From Bog-473 sp963783965 (lineage in GTDB: Bacteria > Actinomycetota > Acidimicrobiia > Acidimicrobiales > RAAP-2), in the NCBI GenBank assembly GCA_963783965.1, contig CAWAPQ010000013.1, positions 124,001 through 188,000 on the forward strand: DNA of 64,000 nucleotides. The letters are read 5' to 3'. Each line of letters begins with the position of its first letter. Position 1 is the first letter of the stretch. Made by a program: the position numbers and the translations under genes. A model generated the notes under the pieces. The model was given only the letters and a program-made list of their open reading frames with translations. It did no database searches and was not told the origin of the DNA. Below are positions 50,232-58,030 of the stretch, piece after piece.

Positions 50232-51248
50232 ATGGAGCGCAGGGTTCTCGGAGGTACCGGCATCTCGGTGAGTGGGTTCGCTCTCGGGACGATGATGCTC
50301 GGCGCCCAGGGGAACACCGACCACGACGAGTCGATCCGCATGATCCACACCGCGCTCGACGCCGGCGTCAACTTCGTCGACACCGCCGACGTGTACTCCC
50401 GGGGCGAGTCCGAAGAGATTGTCGGCAAGGCGCTGGCTGGACGGCGCGACGACGTCGTGCTGGCCACCAAGTTCGGGCTCCCCGTGGGCCGCGACCCCAA
50501 CCGGCAGGGCGCATCACCCCGCTGGATCGCCCAGGCCGTCGATGCGAGCCTGCGGCGCCTCGGCACCGACTACATCGACCTCTACCAACAGCACCGACCC
50601 GACTACGACACCGATCTCCATGAGACGCTGGGTGCGCTGTCGGATCTCGTTCGGGCGGGCAAGGTCCGCTTCATCGGCTCGTCGACGTTTCCGGCCGACC
50701 TCGTGGTGGAGGCGCAGTGGGCGGCCGAACGCCGCGGCCACCACCGCTTTCGCACGGAGCAGCCGCGCTACTCCATCCTCACTCGGACCATTGAGGGCAC
50801 CGTGCTTCCGGTCGCGCAGCGACACGGCATGGGCGTGTTGTCCTACGGACCGCTGAGCAGCGGATGGTTGTCGGGACGGGCCGATCCCACCCGGGGCCAT
50901 CGGACGATCACCGCCCCCCGGGCGTTCGACCTGGACGTGCCGGCCAACCGGGCCAAGCTGGAGGCTGTCGGTGCGCTGACGGAGCTGGCCGCGGAGGCTG
51001 GACTCCCCCTGACCCATTTGGCGACCGCGTTTGTCCGGGCCCATCGGGCCGTCACCTCGGTCATCATCGGGCCGCGGACACCGGAGCAGCTGGACGACCT
51101 CCTCGCCGGAGCCGACGTCGTGCTCAGTGACGACGTCCTGGACCGCATCGACGAGATCGTCCCCCCGGGGTCCGAGCTCAATCCCGACGACAACTATCTC
51201 GCCTCGTCGCCCGCTCTCACCAACGCGCGGCTGCGTCGGCGCTCCTAG
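50232..51248 (+). CDS. aldo/keto reductase
   Basis: This 338-residue barrel oxidoreductase has GTMMLGAQ, NFVDTADVYSRGESEEIVG (Asp/Tyr of the catalytic tetrad), VVLATKFGLP (Lys), YIDLYQQHRPD (His) and the C-terminal SVIIGPRTPEQLDD for NADPH. It is of the AKR11/YajO-like group. The ATG at 50232 follows a purine-rich GGAGAGGAGAAGG ribosome site. The substrate is unknown. Confidence 0.93.
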   Translation: MERRVLGGTGISVSGFALGTMMLGAQGNTDHDESIRMIHTALDAGVNFVDTADVYSRGESEEIVGKALAGRRDDVVLATKFGLPVGRDPNRQGASPRWIAQAVDASLRRLGTDYIDLYQQHRPDYDTDLHETLGALSDLVRAGKVRFIGSSTFPADLVVEAQWAAERRGHHRFRTEQPRYSILTRTIEGTVLPVAQRHGMGVLSYGPLSSGWLSGRADPTRGHRTITAPRAFDLDVPANRAKLEAVGALTELAAEAGLPLTHLATAFVRAHRAVTSVIIGPRTPEQLDDLLAGADVVLSDDVLDRIDEIVPPGSELNPDDNYLASSPALTNARLRRRS

Positions 51249-51319
51249 CCCGAAGCTCGGAGGGGTCCCGTGTCGACCTGCCAGGATGGACCGAGCCCGA
51301 CCGAGGAGTGATGCGGGGG

Positions 51320-52132
51320 ATGTCGCCACCCACGAGCCACACGCTGGACGTCCCCGGCGCGCGTTTGTACTTCGAGGTGCGGGGCTCGGGCCCTCCGTTC
51401 ATGCTGATCGGTCACCCGATGGACGCTTCGGGGTTTGCCGGTATCGCGTCGGCGCTGGCCGAGGCCTTCACGGTCGTGACCTACGACCCTCGAGGCTTTG
51501 GCCGAAGCACCATCGACGACCCCGACCAGGACGGCGAGCCGGTCCTGCTGGCCGACGACGTCCGCCGGGTGCTCGAAGCGGCCGTGGGCAAGGTGCCCGC
51601 CCATGTCTTCGGGAGCAGTGGAGGCGCGGTCACGGGGCTCGCCCTGGTCGCCCGCCACCCCGAGCACGTCGGAACCCTCATCGCCCATGAGGCGCCGCTC
51701 GCCCTGCTCCTGCCAGAGGCCGAGCAGGCGCGGGCGGCATTCCACCGGATAGACGACACGTACCGCGAGAGTGGCATGAGCGCAGCGTGGCAGGCCTTCG
51801 GTTCCTTTACCGGCTTGACCATCGCCCAACAGGACCCGGCCGCCGATCCGCCGGCGCCGTCGCCCCAGGAGGTCGCGACGAGCACGCGCTTCTTCGAGCA
51901 CGGCCTGCTGCCCATCGCTCTGTACCAACCAGATTTCGCGGCCCTCCAGGCCGCGCCGACCCGGCTCATCGTGGCGGGGGGAACGGCCTCGAGGGGTCAG
52001 TTTCCGCAGCGCACGTCCGTGGCACTCGCCGCACGCCTGGGGACGCCGCTGATGGACTTCCCGGGGGGCCATGCCGGCTTCACCACCGAGCCGGGCGAGT
52101 TCGCGTCGGTCCTCAGACGCGCCGTGGCGTAG
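51320..52132 (+). CDS. alpha/beta hydrolase
   Basis: This 270-residue hydrolase has YFEVRGSGPPFMLIGHP, the YDPRGFGRST strand and nucleophile Ser in VFGSSGGAVTGLALVA, with a late His in GGHAGFTTEP. The acid residue is not obvious. It resembles small esterase/haloperoxidase-like hydrolases. In-frame starts at 51308 and 51311 lie next to a GAGGAG site; 51320 has better spacing to it. Confidence 0.87.
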   Translation: MSPPTSHTLDVPGARLYFEVRGSGPPFMLIGHPMDASGFAGIASALAEAFTVVTYDPRGFGRSTIDDPDQDGEPVLLADDVRRVLEAAVGKVPAHVFGSSGGAVTGLALVARHPEHVGTLIAHEAPLALLLPEAEQARAAFHRIDDTYRESGMSAAWQAFGSFTGLTIAQQDPAADPPAPSPQEVATSTRFFEHGLLPIALYQPDFAALQAAPTRLIVAGGTASRGQFPQRTSVALAARLGTPLMDFPGGHAGFTTEPGEFASVLRRAVA

Positions 52133-52157
52133 CTCACCCAGGCCGACGCGGCGATTC

Positions 52158-52490
52158 GTGGTCGGCTACCGGGGCGATCTCCCCGTGCTGGACACGGCGC
52201 CGTCGCCGAACAAGCATTGCATCATGGTCTTCTCGGCTACGGGGTCGCCTCGTCACGCAGGACCACGGCACTCGGAGGGTTGGTACGGGGAAGACCTCAC
52301 GGACTTCTCGCTGCGAACCGGTGACCGGATGTTCATTCCGTGCGAAGGCGGACCATGCAGCAGTCGGCTCGAGGTGTTCCCACCGCGCCTCGAGATTGAG
52401 GAAGGAAACGGGCTCTACGTGCTTGTCGACGACGGCCCGACCGACGCCTGGACGTACCAATTCGTCGCCGCGACCGACGGCGATTCGTGA
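52158..52490 (+). CDS. hypothetical protein, 110 residues
   Basis: The frame starts at a GTG after a weak ribosome site and encodes VVGYRGDLPVLDTAPSPN and a middle with three Cys (KHCIMVF and IPCEGGPCSSRLEV), ending WTYQFVAATDGDS. It has a plausible beta-rich fold but no family I recognise. It follows the hydrolase by 25 bp. A strong hairpin starts 2 bases after its stop, which supports it being a real gene end. Confidence 0.5.
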   Translation: MVGYRGDLPVLDTAPSPNKHCIMVFSATGSPRHAGPRHSEGWYGEDLTDFSLRTGDRMFIPCEGGPCSSRLEVFPPRLEIEEGNGLYVLVDDGPTDAWTYQFVAATDGDS

Positions 52491-52491
52491 C

Positions 52492-52525
52492 GCTCCCCTG
52501 AAACACGAGGAGTCGCCAGGGGAGC
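52492..52525. terminator. hairpin between convergent genes
   Basis: GCTCCCCTG and CAGGGGAGC form a perfect 9-bp stem with a 16-base loop, placed between the stops at 52490 (plus) and 52554 (minus); it could end transcription from both sides. Confidence 0.55.
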
Positions 52526-52553
52526 CACCCGGCCGGTGCACCCAACCGCACGG

Positions 52554-53012
52554 TCAGCTCTCGACGGATCGGGCGAGCCGCTCCAGGGTGACGGTCATGT
52601 TCCGACGGTTTTGCTCCTCCCGGTCGTCGACCCCGGACGTCTGCGTGCTGAACGCAATGACGGACTCGGGGCGCAGGTCCTCACTCCATTCCGTGACACG
52701 GCTCCCCGACTCGGTCGGGTCGATGCGGTAACCCCACGTCGAGTAGTGGAAGTCCATCATTGAGCACTCGAACGCGAAGGCCCGGCCGGCGTCGGCTTCG
52801 ATGACCTTGCCCTGCGTCGTCCACTCATGCGTGCCGTTGCGGTTGTGGCCGTCGAAGGTCGCGCCGACGACCGGACCGTCGTACCCTTCGTGCCACTCAC
52901 AGGTATGGCATTCCTCCGACCACTCGCCCATGCGCGTCACGTCAGAAATGGCGGCGTACACCCGCTCAGGCGGGGCGGAGATGTCACGGGAGATCTCGAG
53001 CCGCTTGGTCAC
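52554..53012 (-). CDS. SRPBCC family (polyketide-cyclase-like) protein
   Basis: This 152-residue protein starts RLEISRDISAPPERVYAAISDVTRMGEWSEECHTCEW, the common start of START-like cavity proteins, and ends with a helix (MTVTLERLARSVES). It probably binds or converts a small hydrophobic molecule. The start codon is GTG. It is convergent with the short hypothetical gene. Confidence 0.87.
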   Translation of the reverse strand: MTKRLEISRDISAPPERVYAAISDVTRMGEWSEECHTCEWHEGYDGPVVGATFDGHNRNGTHEWTTQGKVIEADAGRAFAFECSMMDFHYSTWGYRIDPTESGSRVTEWSEDLRPESVIAFSTQTSGVDDREEQNRRNMTVTLERLARSVES

Positions 53013-53073
53013 ACAGCGAAGTTCACTACAGCCGCCCAGCGGTGTCGACCCGAGTCAACGACCTACCGGTCCT

Positions 53074-53943
53074 TCAGCCTCCCGCCAACCACTGCAGGAC
53101 TTCTGGTCGACGAGTCAGCGCAATGAAATGCCCTTCGCCGGGGAGAAGAGCGATCGATGCACCAGGAATCCGGTCGGCGAGAAGCCGGCCCCATGATTCC
53201 GGCACCAACGGGTCGGCGGTCCCCTGGAAGACGCGCACCTCCGTCGACAGATCCTCCGGGTCGAATCCCCATGGGGCAACGAGAGCGCGGTACTCGTCGA
53301 CGACACCACGAGAGTTCGCAGCCCCCTCAGCCAGAACGGTGGGGAGCCATCCACCTTGCTCCCTCACGCTGGCGACTTCGGCGTCAGGTTGTCCCCGCAC
53401 TGAGGCTCGCAGGAGTATCCGGGGGAAATGCCGCCCAAGAAGACGGTTGCCGGCGGCGACGGTTCGCACCGCCATCGGTGTCCGTCGCGCCAGAACGGCC
53501 AGGGCATGATCGAGGTGGTTCAACTGCTTGAAGGTGATCGGATCGTCGAGAGGCGGACATCCGGCAATGACTGCACATCTGGCAACCCTTCCGGCGAGTT
53601 CGAAAGCAGCGGCCAGAGCGTATTGCCCACCTTCTGACCAACCCATGACACGTACCGTCTCCACCTCGAGGTGATCGAGAAGCGGAACGAGGTCAGTGCG
53701 GACCCAGGGACGCACGCCATGACCCGCCAAGCGATCCGTGCGGTTGATGCCGGGCCGGTCGGGAGAGATGACACACAAGCCGAGAGACCGAGCCGGGCCG
53801 TCGGCGGGACTCACATCATGTCCGCTCACCAATCCACCGTGGCAATTGACCACCGGCAGACCGGCCGGGTCGCCATAGATCGTGAAGCCCAAGGTGCGAC
53901 CGCCAGGAAGCTCCAAAATGTGGTCGCCAAGTGTCGGATGCAT
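53074..53943 (-). CDS. alpha/beta hydrolase
   Basis: This 289-residue hydrolase has YGDPAGLPVVNCHGGLVSG, the DRPGINRTD segment, nucleophile Ser in MGWSEGGQYALAAA, Asp in FQGTADPLVPE and His in GEGHFIALTRR. The GWSEGG elbow and PRPG-like loop are typical of mycobacterial-type hydrolases. GC is lower than for the core genes. The ATG at 53943 (MHPTLGDH) is preferred over the longer frame. Confidence 0.88.
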   Translation of the reverse strand: MHPTLGDHILELPGGRTLGFTIYGDPAGLPVVNCHGGLVSGHDVSPADGPARSLGLCVISPDRPGINRTDRLAGHGVRPWVRTDLVPLLDHLEVETVRVMGWSEGGQYALAAAFELAGRVARCAVIAGCPPLDDPITFKQLNHLDHALAVLARRTPMAVRTVAAGNRLLGRHFPRILLRASVRGQPDAEVASVREQGGWLPTVLAEGAANSRGVVDEYRALVAPWGFDPEDLSTEVRVFQGTADPLVPESWGRLLADRIPGASIALLPGEGHFIALTRRPEVLQWLAGG

Positions 53944-54138
53944 GATGGGCCTCAATGACTGCTCGTGACGCCAGCGAGAGACTGACGGAAGTCTTGAGCT
54001 TATGTGGGGAGCGTTCGCACGCTGAGTCTCGGCATGTGGGCCCACTCTGCGAACGGTGCGACGCACGCCAGGCGAGCAAGTCGAAAGGTGACTCAACGAC
54101 CGGCAGCCGTCGAGCTCCACAGAGGGCAAAATGGATGT

Positions 54139-54894
54139 ATGGATCTCGAGAGCGCGACCCAGGAGCTCTATGGGTTGTCTCCAACGCAGTTCACTGCCGC
54201 CCGAAATACCAAGGTATCTGAAGCTCGCAAAGCGGGCTTCGCCGCTGTCGCCGCTGCACTGAAGCAGCTCCGCAAGCCATCGGCCGGCGCGTGGCTGGCC
54301 AACCTTCTCGTGCGCGAACGACCCGAAGAGATAGAGAACCTCATTGAGCTGGGCGACAGTCTACGAACGCCCAAGAGCAAACCGGGAGGCGACGAGATCC
54401 GGAAGGTCTCGAAGGAGAAAGTTGCTGCCGTCTCCAAGCTGATTCGACACGCAAAAGCAAGAGCATCGCAATCGGACCACGCTGTTTCGGCGTCAGCGAT
54501 CGAGGAGCTCGAAACGACGCTCGACGCCGCCTTTGCGGATCCTCGAGCTGCCGCGGAACTCCGTCAAGGTCGTCTCACCAGCGGGTTGCGCTATTCGGGT
54601 CTCGGTTTCACCGCGCAACCCCACACCGGGTCGTCATCGCGCACAAAGGGCCGTGGGTCCGACCGCAGCGCTCGACCAGAGGCCGACCACATCGCCGCGA
54701 AGCGCAACCTGGAGAAGGCAAACCACGAAGCGGAGCAAGCCGATGCCCTGGTGCAGAAGGCGAGACAAGCGGTCAAGAGGACTGCCGCTGAACTGACTCG
54801 GCTCGAGTCGGCCGCAGCGCTGGCCGTACGACGATCCAAAGAGGCGCACGCCCGGGCGTCAGCAGCCAAGAAGAAGCTCGGCAAGGCTCGCTAG
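54139..54894 (+). CDS. hypothetical coiled-coil protein
   Basis: This 251-residue protein (MDLESATQELYGLSPTQFT at the start) has a conserved-looking N-terminal part (ALKQLRKPSAGAWLANLLVRERPEEIENL) and a C-terminal long Ala/Lys/Glu-rich helix (about residues 180-250) expected to form a coiled coil. It has no Cys, signal or membrane helix. Base composition is less GC-rich than the core genes, suggesting recent arrival. Such proteins are seen as conserved hypotheticals in actinobacteria; I assign no function. Confidence 0.72.
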   Translation: MDLESATQELYGLSPTQFTAARNTKVSEARKAGFAAVAAALKQLRKPSAGAWLANLLVRERPEEIENLIELGDSLRTPKSKPGGDEIRKVSKEKVAAVSKLIRHAKARASQSDHAVSASAIEELETTLDAAFADPRAAAELRQGRLTSGLRYSGLGFTAQPHTGSSSRTKGRGSDRSARPEADHIAAKRNLEKANHEAEQADALVQKARQAVKRTAAELTRLESAAALAVRRSKEAHARASAAKKKLGKAR

Positions 54895-55143
54895 CCCATC
54901 CACCTGTTATGGTCGCTTCGAGAGGATTCACACATTCCTAACGCCTTCGGGTCGCAGGGATCGAAGAACTGCTGACCTTGCGGTCACAGGCAAATCCTGG
55001 ACGAGGTTCGCCTCGCTGTACCTCTTCTTGATGTCATCTCGACTGGGCCGGAGTGGCTCTGTCGCCTGGCTGACGTGTGTGCGTTCACCCGCATGACGCC
55101 GCGTCTGGCGCGAGAGTGCACACCGAGACATGAGGAGACCACC

Positions 55144-55410
55144 GTGATCGCTGTATATGTGAAGCCCGAAGCGTTGACCGTTGAGCAGTACAACAAGGCT
55201 CGCAAGGGCCTGGACGCCTCTGGAGCAAACATGGAGGGGCGCAAGCACCACTCCTGCTTCGGGGAAGATGGGCAGCTCATGGTCTTCGAGATCTGGGATT
55301 CCAAGGAGAGCTACGACGCCTTCGGGAAGTTCCTGATGCCCGTTCTCCAAGAGGTCGGGATTGTGCCTTCGTCGCAGGACATCATGGAAGTCGTGAACCT
55401 CGAGCAATAG
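55144..55410 (+). CDS. small dimeric alpha/beta-barrel-like protein
   Basis: This 88-residue protein (IAVYVKPEALTVEQYNKARK at the start) has the strand-helix-strand pattern of small antibiotic-biosynthesis monooxygenase-like or EthD-like proteins, with MVFEIWDSKESYDAFGKFL in the middle, a motif often seen in that group. The GTG follows a GAGGAG site by 6 nt. The 249 bp before it hold no gene that I can support. Confidence 0.75.
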   Translation: MIAVYVKPEALTVEQYNKARKGLDASGANMEGRKHHSCFGEDGQLMVFEIWDSKESYDAFGKFLMPVLQEVGIVPSSQDIMEVVNLEQ

Positions 55411-55545
55411 CGGTCGTCGTCGGTCGGAAACCGATCATCACCCCGCTCCCACCAGTGCCCCCGGAGGGCACCTGCCGGCCCCGCTCGTCTGTCCGGACGG
55501 GAATGCCGAGCAGTCCGAAACCCCTCTGGCTACGGTGAGGCCCTG

Positions 55546-56340
55546 ATGACCGATCGACTGCGCGACAAGGTGGCGATCGTCACGGGCGGGGGTGACGGCA
55601 TCGGACGCGGCATTGTGCGGCGCTTCGCCCGCGAGGGCGCCCGCGTCCTGGTCGCCGAGATCGACGACGACGCCGGCGAAGCCGTGGCCTCGTCCTGCCG
55701 GGACGAGTTCGACGCCGACGTCCGCTTCGTCCATACCGACGCCAGCGTCAAGGACGACGTCACCGCCATGGTCTCCACCTCCGTGCAGATCTGGGGCACG
55801 GTCGACATCCTCGTGAACAACGCCTGGGGTGGCGGCACACTCGGTCGCCTGGAGTCCATGACGGACGAGCAGATGCAGTGGGGCCTCTCCATGGGCCTGC
55901 TGGGCCCGTTCTGGGGCATGCAGGCGGTGTTCCCGGTCATGAAGGCGAAAGGGGACGGGGCCGTCATCAACCTGTGCTCCCTGAACGGCGTGAATGCGCA
56001 CATGGGCACGACGTCCTACAACGTCGCCAAGGAGGCGTTGCGGACGGCCAGCCGGACCGCGGCCCGCGAGTGGGCTCCCTGGCAGATCCGCGTCAACGTC
56101 ATCTGCCCCGGCGCCAAGTCGGCGGCCACCCGCTCGGTCTTCGAGGCGCACCCTGAGCTCGAAGCGGCCGCCGACGCGTCCAACCCCATGGGGCGTCTCG
56201 GCGACCCCGAGGACGACATCGCGCCCGTGGCCGTGTTCCTGGCCAGCGAGGACGCCCGCTACCTGACCGGCAACACGCTCTTCGTCGACGGTGGCGGCCA
56301 CATCAACGGCGTCCAGTGGGCGCCCGACCTCGGCGACTGA
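55546..56340 (+). CDS. short-chain dehydrogenase/reductase
   Basis: This 264-residue classical SDR has TGGGDGIGRG (residues 13-22), NNAWGG, the catalytic Ser in INLCSLNG, the YNVAK pair and a C-terminal GNTLFVDGGGHINGV typical of SDRs. It is the first gene of an SDR-SDR-VOC operon (27 bp and 7 bp gaps). A TACGGT box 9 nt before the ATG supports near-leaderless expression. The operon is likely for catabolism of an alcohol or hydroxy compound. Confidence 0.9.
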   Translation: MTDRLRDKVAIVTGGGDGIGRGIVRRFAREGARVLVAEIDDDAGEAVASSCRDEFDADVRFVHTDASVKDDVTAMVSTSVQIWGTVDILVNNAWGGGTLGRLESMTDEQMQWGLSMGLLGPFWGMQAVFPVMKAKGDGAVINLCSLNGVNAHMGTTSYNVAKEALRTASRTAAREWAPWQIRVNVICPGAKSAATRSVFEAHPELEAAADASNPMGRLGDPEDDIAPVAVFLASEDARYLTGNTLFVDGGGHINGVQWAPDLGD

Positions 56341-56367
56341 GCCGGCCCGGACGGCCGGCATGCCTGT

Positions 56368-57150
56368 ATGACCACCCTCCGTGGCATGACCGCCGTCGTG
56401 GCCGGCGCCGGACCCGGCGTCGGGAGGGCGTGCGCCACGGCACTCCGACGGGAGGGCGCCGATGTCGTGGTGGCGGCCCGGGACGTCGCCCGCCTGGACG
56501 CCATGGTTTCCGAGATGCTCGCCGCCGCCCCGTCCGGACCCCAGCTGCTGCCCATCGCCTTCGACTTCGCCGACCTCGACTCGTGCCGGGCGCTGGTGGA
56601 TCGGACGCTGGACCTGCTCGGCCGGATCGACATCCTGGTCAACGTGGCGACCGCCGGTGGTGCGACCACGGCCATCACCGAGGGCGAATGGGAGTCGTGG
56701 CGCCGGGCCTTCGAGGTCAACGTCATCGGGACCATGGAGCTGAGCCGCCTGGCGGCCAGGGCCATGAACGCCAACCCGGGTGGCTCCGTCATTCAGGTCG
56801 GCACCATCGGGACACGGGCGCTGCCTCCGGGCCGGTCCCGCTACACGGCCACGAAGAGCGCCATGGTCACCGCGTCCCTCACCATGGCCAAGGAGCTCGG
56901 CCGCTCCCACGTCCGGGTCAACGTGGTCACGCCCGGCTTCACGACGGGCGCGCCGCTCACCGCGATGATGGAGTCCATCGCCGCCCGCACCGGCGAAACG
57001 GCCGGCGAGGTCTCCGCCCGGGTGGCCGCCGGCGCATCGCTGCGCCGCCACGTCGATCCCGCCGACGTCGCCGAAGCGGTGGTCTTCCTGGCCGGCCCCG
57101 GCGCGCGCAACATCACCGGGGTGGAACTGCCCGTCACGGCGGGACGGTGA
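56368..57150 (+). CDS. SDR family protein, atypical active site
   Basis: This 260-residue SDR has AGAGPGVGRACA as cofactor loop, NVATAGG in place of NNAG, and YTATK as the catalytic Tyr/Lys pair. The usual Ser is replaced by Thr (IQVGTIGT). It is encoded between an SDR and a VOC gene and may partner or modulate the first SDR, or act on a special substrate. Confidence 0.87.
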   Translation: MTTLRGMTAVVAGAGPGVGRACATALRREGADVVVAARDVARLDAMVSEMLAAAPSGPQLLPIAFDFADLDSCRALVDRTLDLLGRIDILVNVATAGGATTAITEGEWESWRRAFEVNVIGTMELSRLAARAMNANPGGSVIQVGTIGTRALPPGRSRYTATKSAMVTASLTMAKELGRSHVRVNVVTPGFTTGAPLTAMMESIAARTGETAGEVSARVAAGASLRRHVDPADVAEAVVFLAGPGARNITGVELPVTAGR

Positions 57151-57157
57151 CCGGCCG

Positions 57158-58024
57158 ATGAGCCGCCGTCACCACGTCCGCTGGTTGTTCCACTCGACGG
57201 CGATGGTGGCCGACTACGACCTGGCCGTCCGCAACTTGGGCGTCATCGTGGGCCTGGCGGTCCTTGAGTACGGCGAGTCCGACGCACCCGGTATCGGACG
57301 CCGCGGCGGCATGGCCTGGGTCGGGGACAATGCCATTGAGATCGGCCAGCCCATCGTCGAGGGCGGTGCGGCCCAGTTCGTCTCCCGCTTCGGTGGCGGC
57401 ATGCATTCGATTGCCCTGCAGGTCGAGGACCTCGAAGCGACCATGGCGCACCTGCAACAGCAGGAGGTGCACATCGCGGCCCGGCCCCTCCCCGACATGT
57501 GCTTCAGCGACCCACGCGACACCGGCGGCGTCTTCTTCCAGTGGAGCACCTTCGAGCTCCCGGTCGATCCCCGCTTCGGTGGCGCCCGCCCCGACCCGCC
57601 TCCCGCCGCCCGAGTTCTGGCGCCGGCCACGCACCACGCCTTCATCGGCGCCCTGGTCGACGATCCCGTCGCCTGGGCCACCAGCTTCGCCACGCTGCTC
57701 GGCACCACCGTCACCTTCGTGCACGCCGACGCGCCACCGGGCCACCCCGTCGCCGGCGTGTCGCTCGGCGACTGCACGCTGGCCCTCTACCCGCTGCCCG
57801 GGGCCGACGGTCCCGCCCTCTGGGGCCGCATCGACGAACGGCCGCGCACCCACCTGGTGGCCCTGCGCGTCGAGGACCTGCCCGCGGCCGCCGACGCACT
57901 CGCCGGAGCCGGGATCTCCATGGTGCGCCGCGAAGCCGACCTCGTCGTGCTCGACCCGGCCGCGACCGGAGGTGTCCAGGTCGCCCTCACCGGGTCGCTT
58001 CTCCCGGGCGATCCGCGCCGCTGA
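57158..58024 (+). CDS. two-module VOC family protein
   Basis: This 288-residue protein contains two glyoxalase-like halves: the first (about 5-130) with HVRWLFHSTAMVADYD, FGGGMHSIALQVEDLEATM and GGVFFQWSTFE; the second (about 150-280) with HHAFIGALVDDP, THLVALRVEDLPAAADAL and GGVQVALTG. This is the layout of ring-cleaving dioxygenases and two-domain glyoxalases. It is the third gene of the SDR-SDR-VOC operon. The substrate is unknown. Confidence 0.85.
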   Translation: MSRRHHVRWLFHSTAMVADYDLAVRNLGVIVGLAVLEYGESDAPGIGRRGGMAWVGDNAIEIGQPIVEGGAAQFVSRFGGGMHSIALQVEDLEATMAHLQQQEVHIAARPLPDMCFSDPRDTGGVFFQWSTFELPVDPRFGGARPDPPPAARVLAPATHHAFIGALVDDPVAWATSFATLLGTTVTFVHADAPPGHPVAGVSLGDCTLALYPLPGADGPALWGRIDERPRTHLVALRVEDLPAAADALAGAGISMVRREADLVVLDPAATGGVQVALTGSLLPGDPRR

Positions 58025-58030
58025 GCCGCG

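Noticed and set aside
53955..54221. 88-codon plus-strand frame with a CxxC (LCERCDARQ)
   Set aside because: It overlaps the well-supported gene at 54139 in another frame and has no good ribosome site or conserved motif beyond the Cys pair; possibly a remnant, not enough support.
54895..55143. Possible RNA gene in the 249-bp gap
   Set aside because: I looked for a tRNA cloverleaf (GGTTC-type T-arm, CCA end) and strong hairpins and found no convincing structure.
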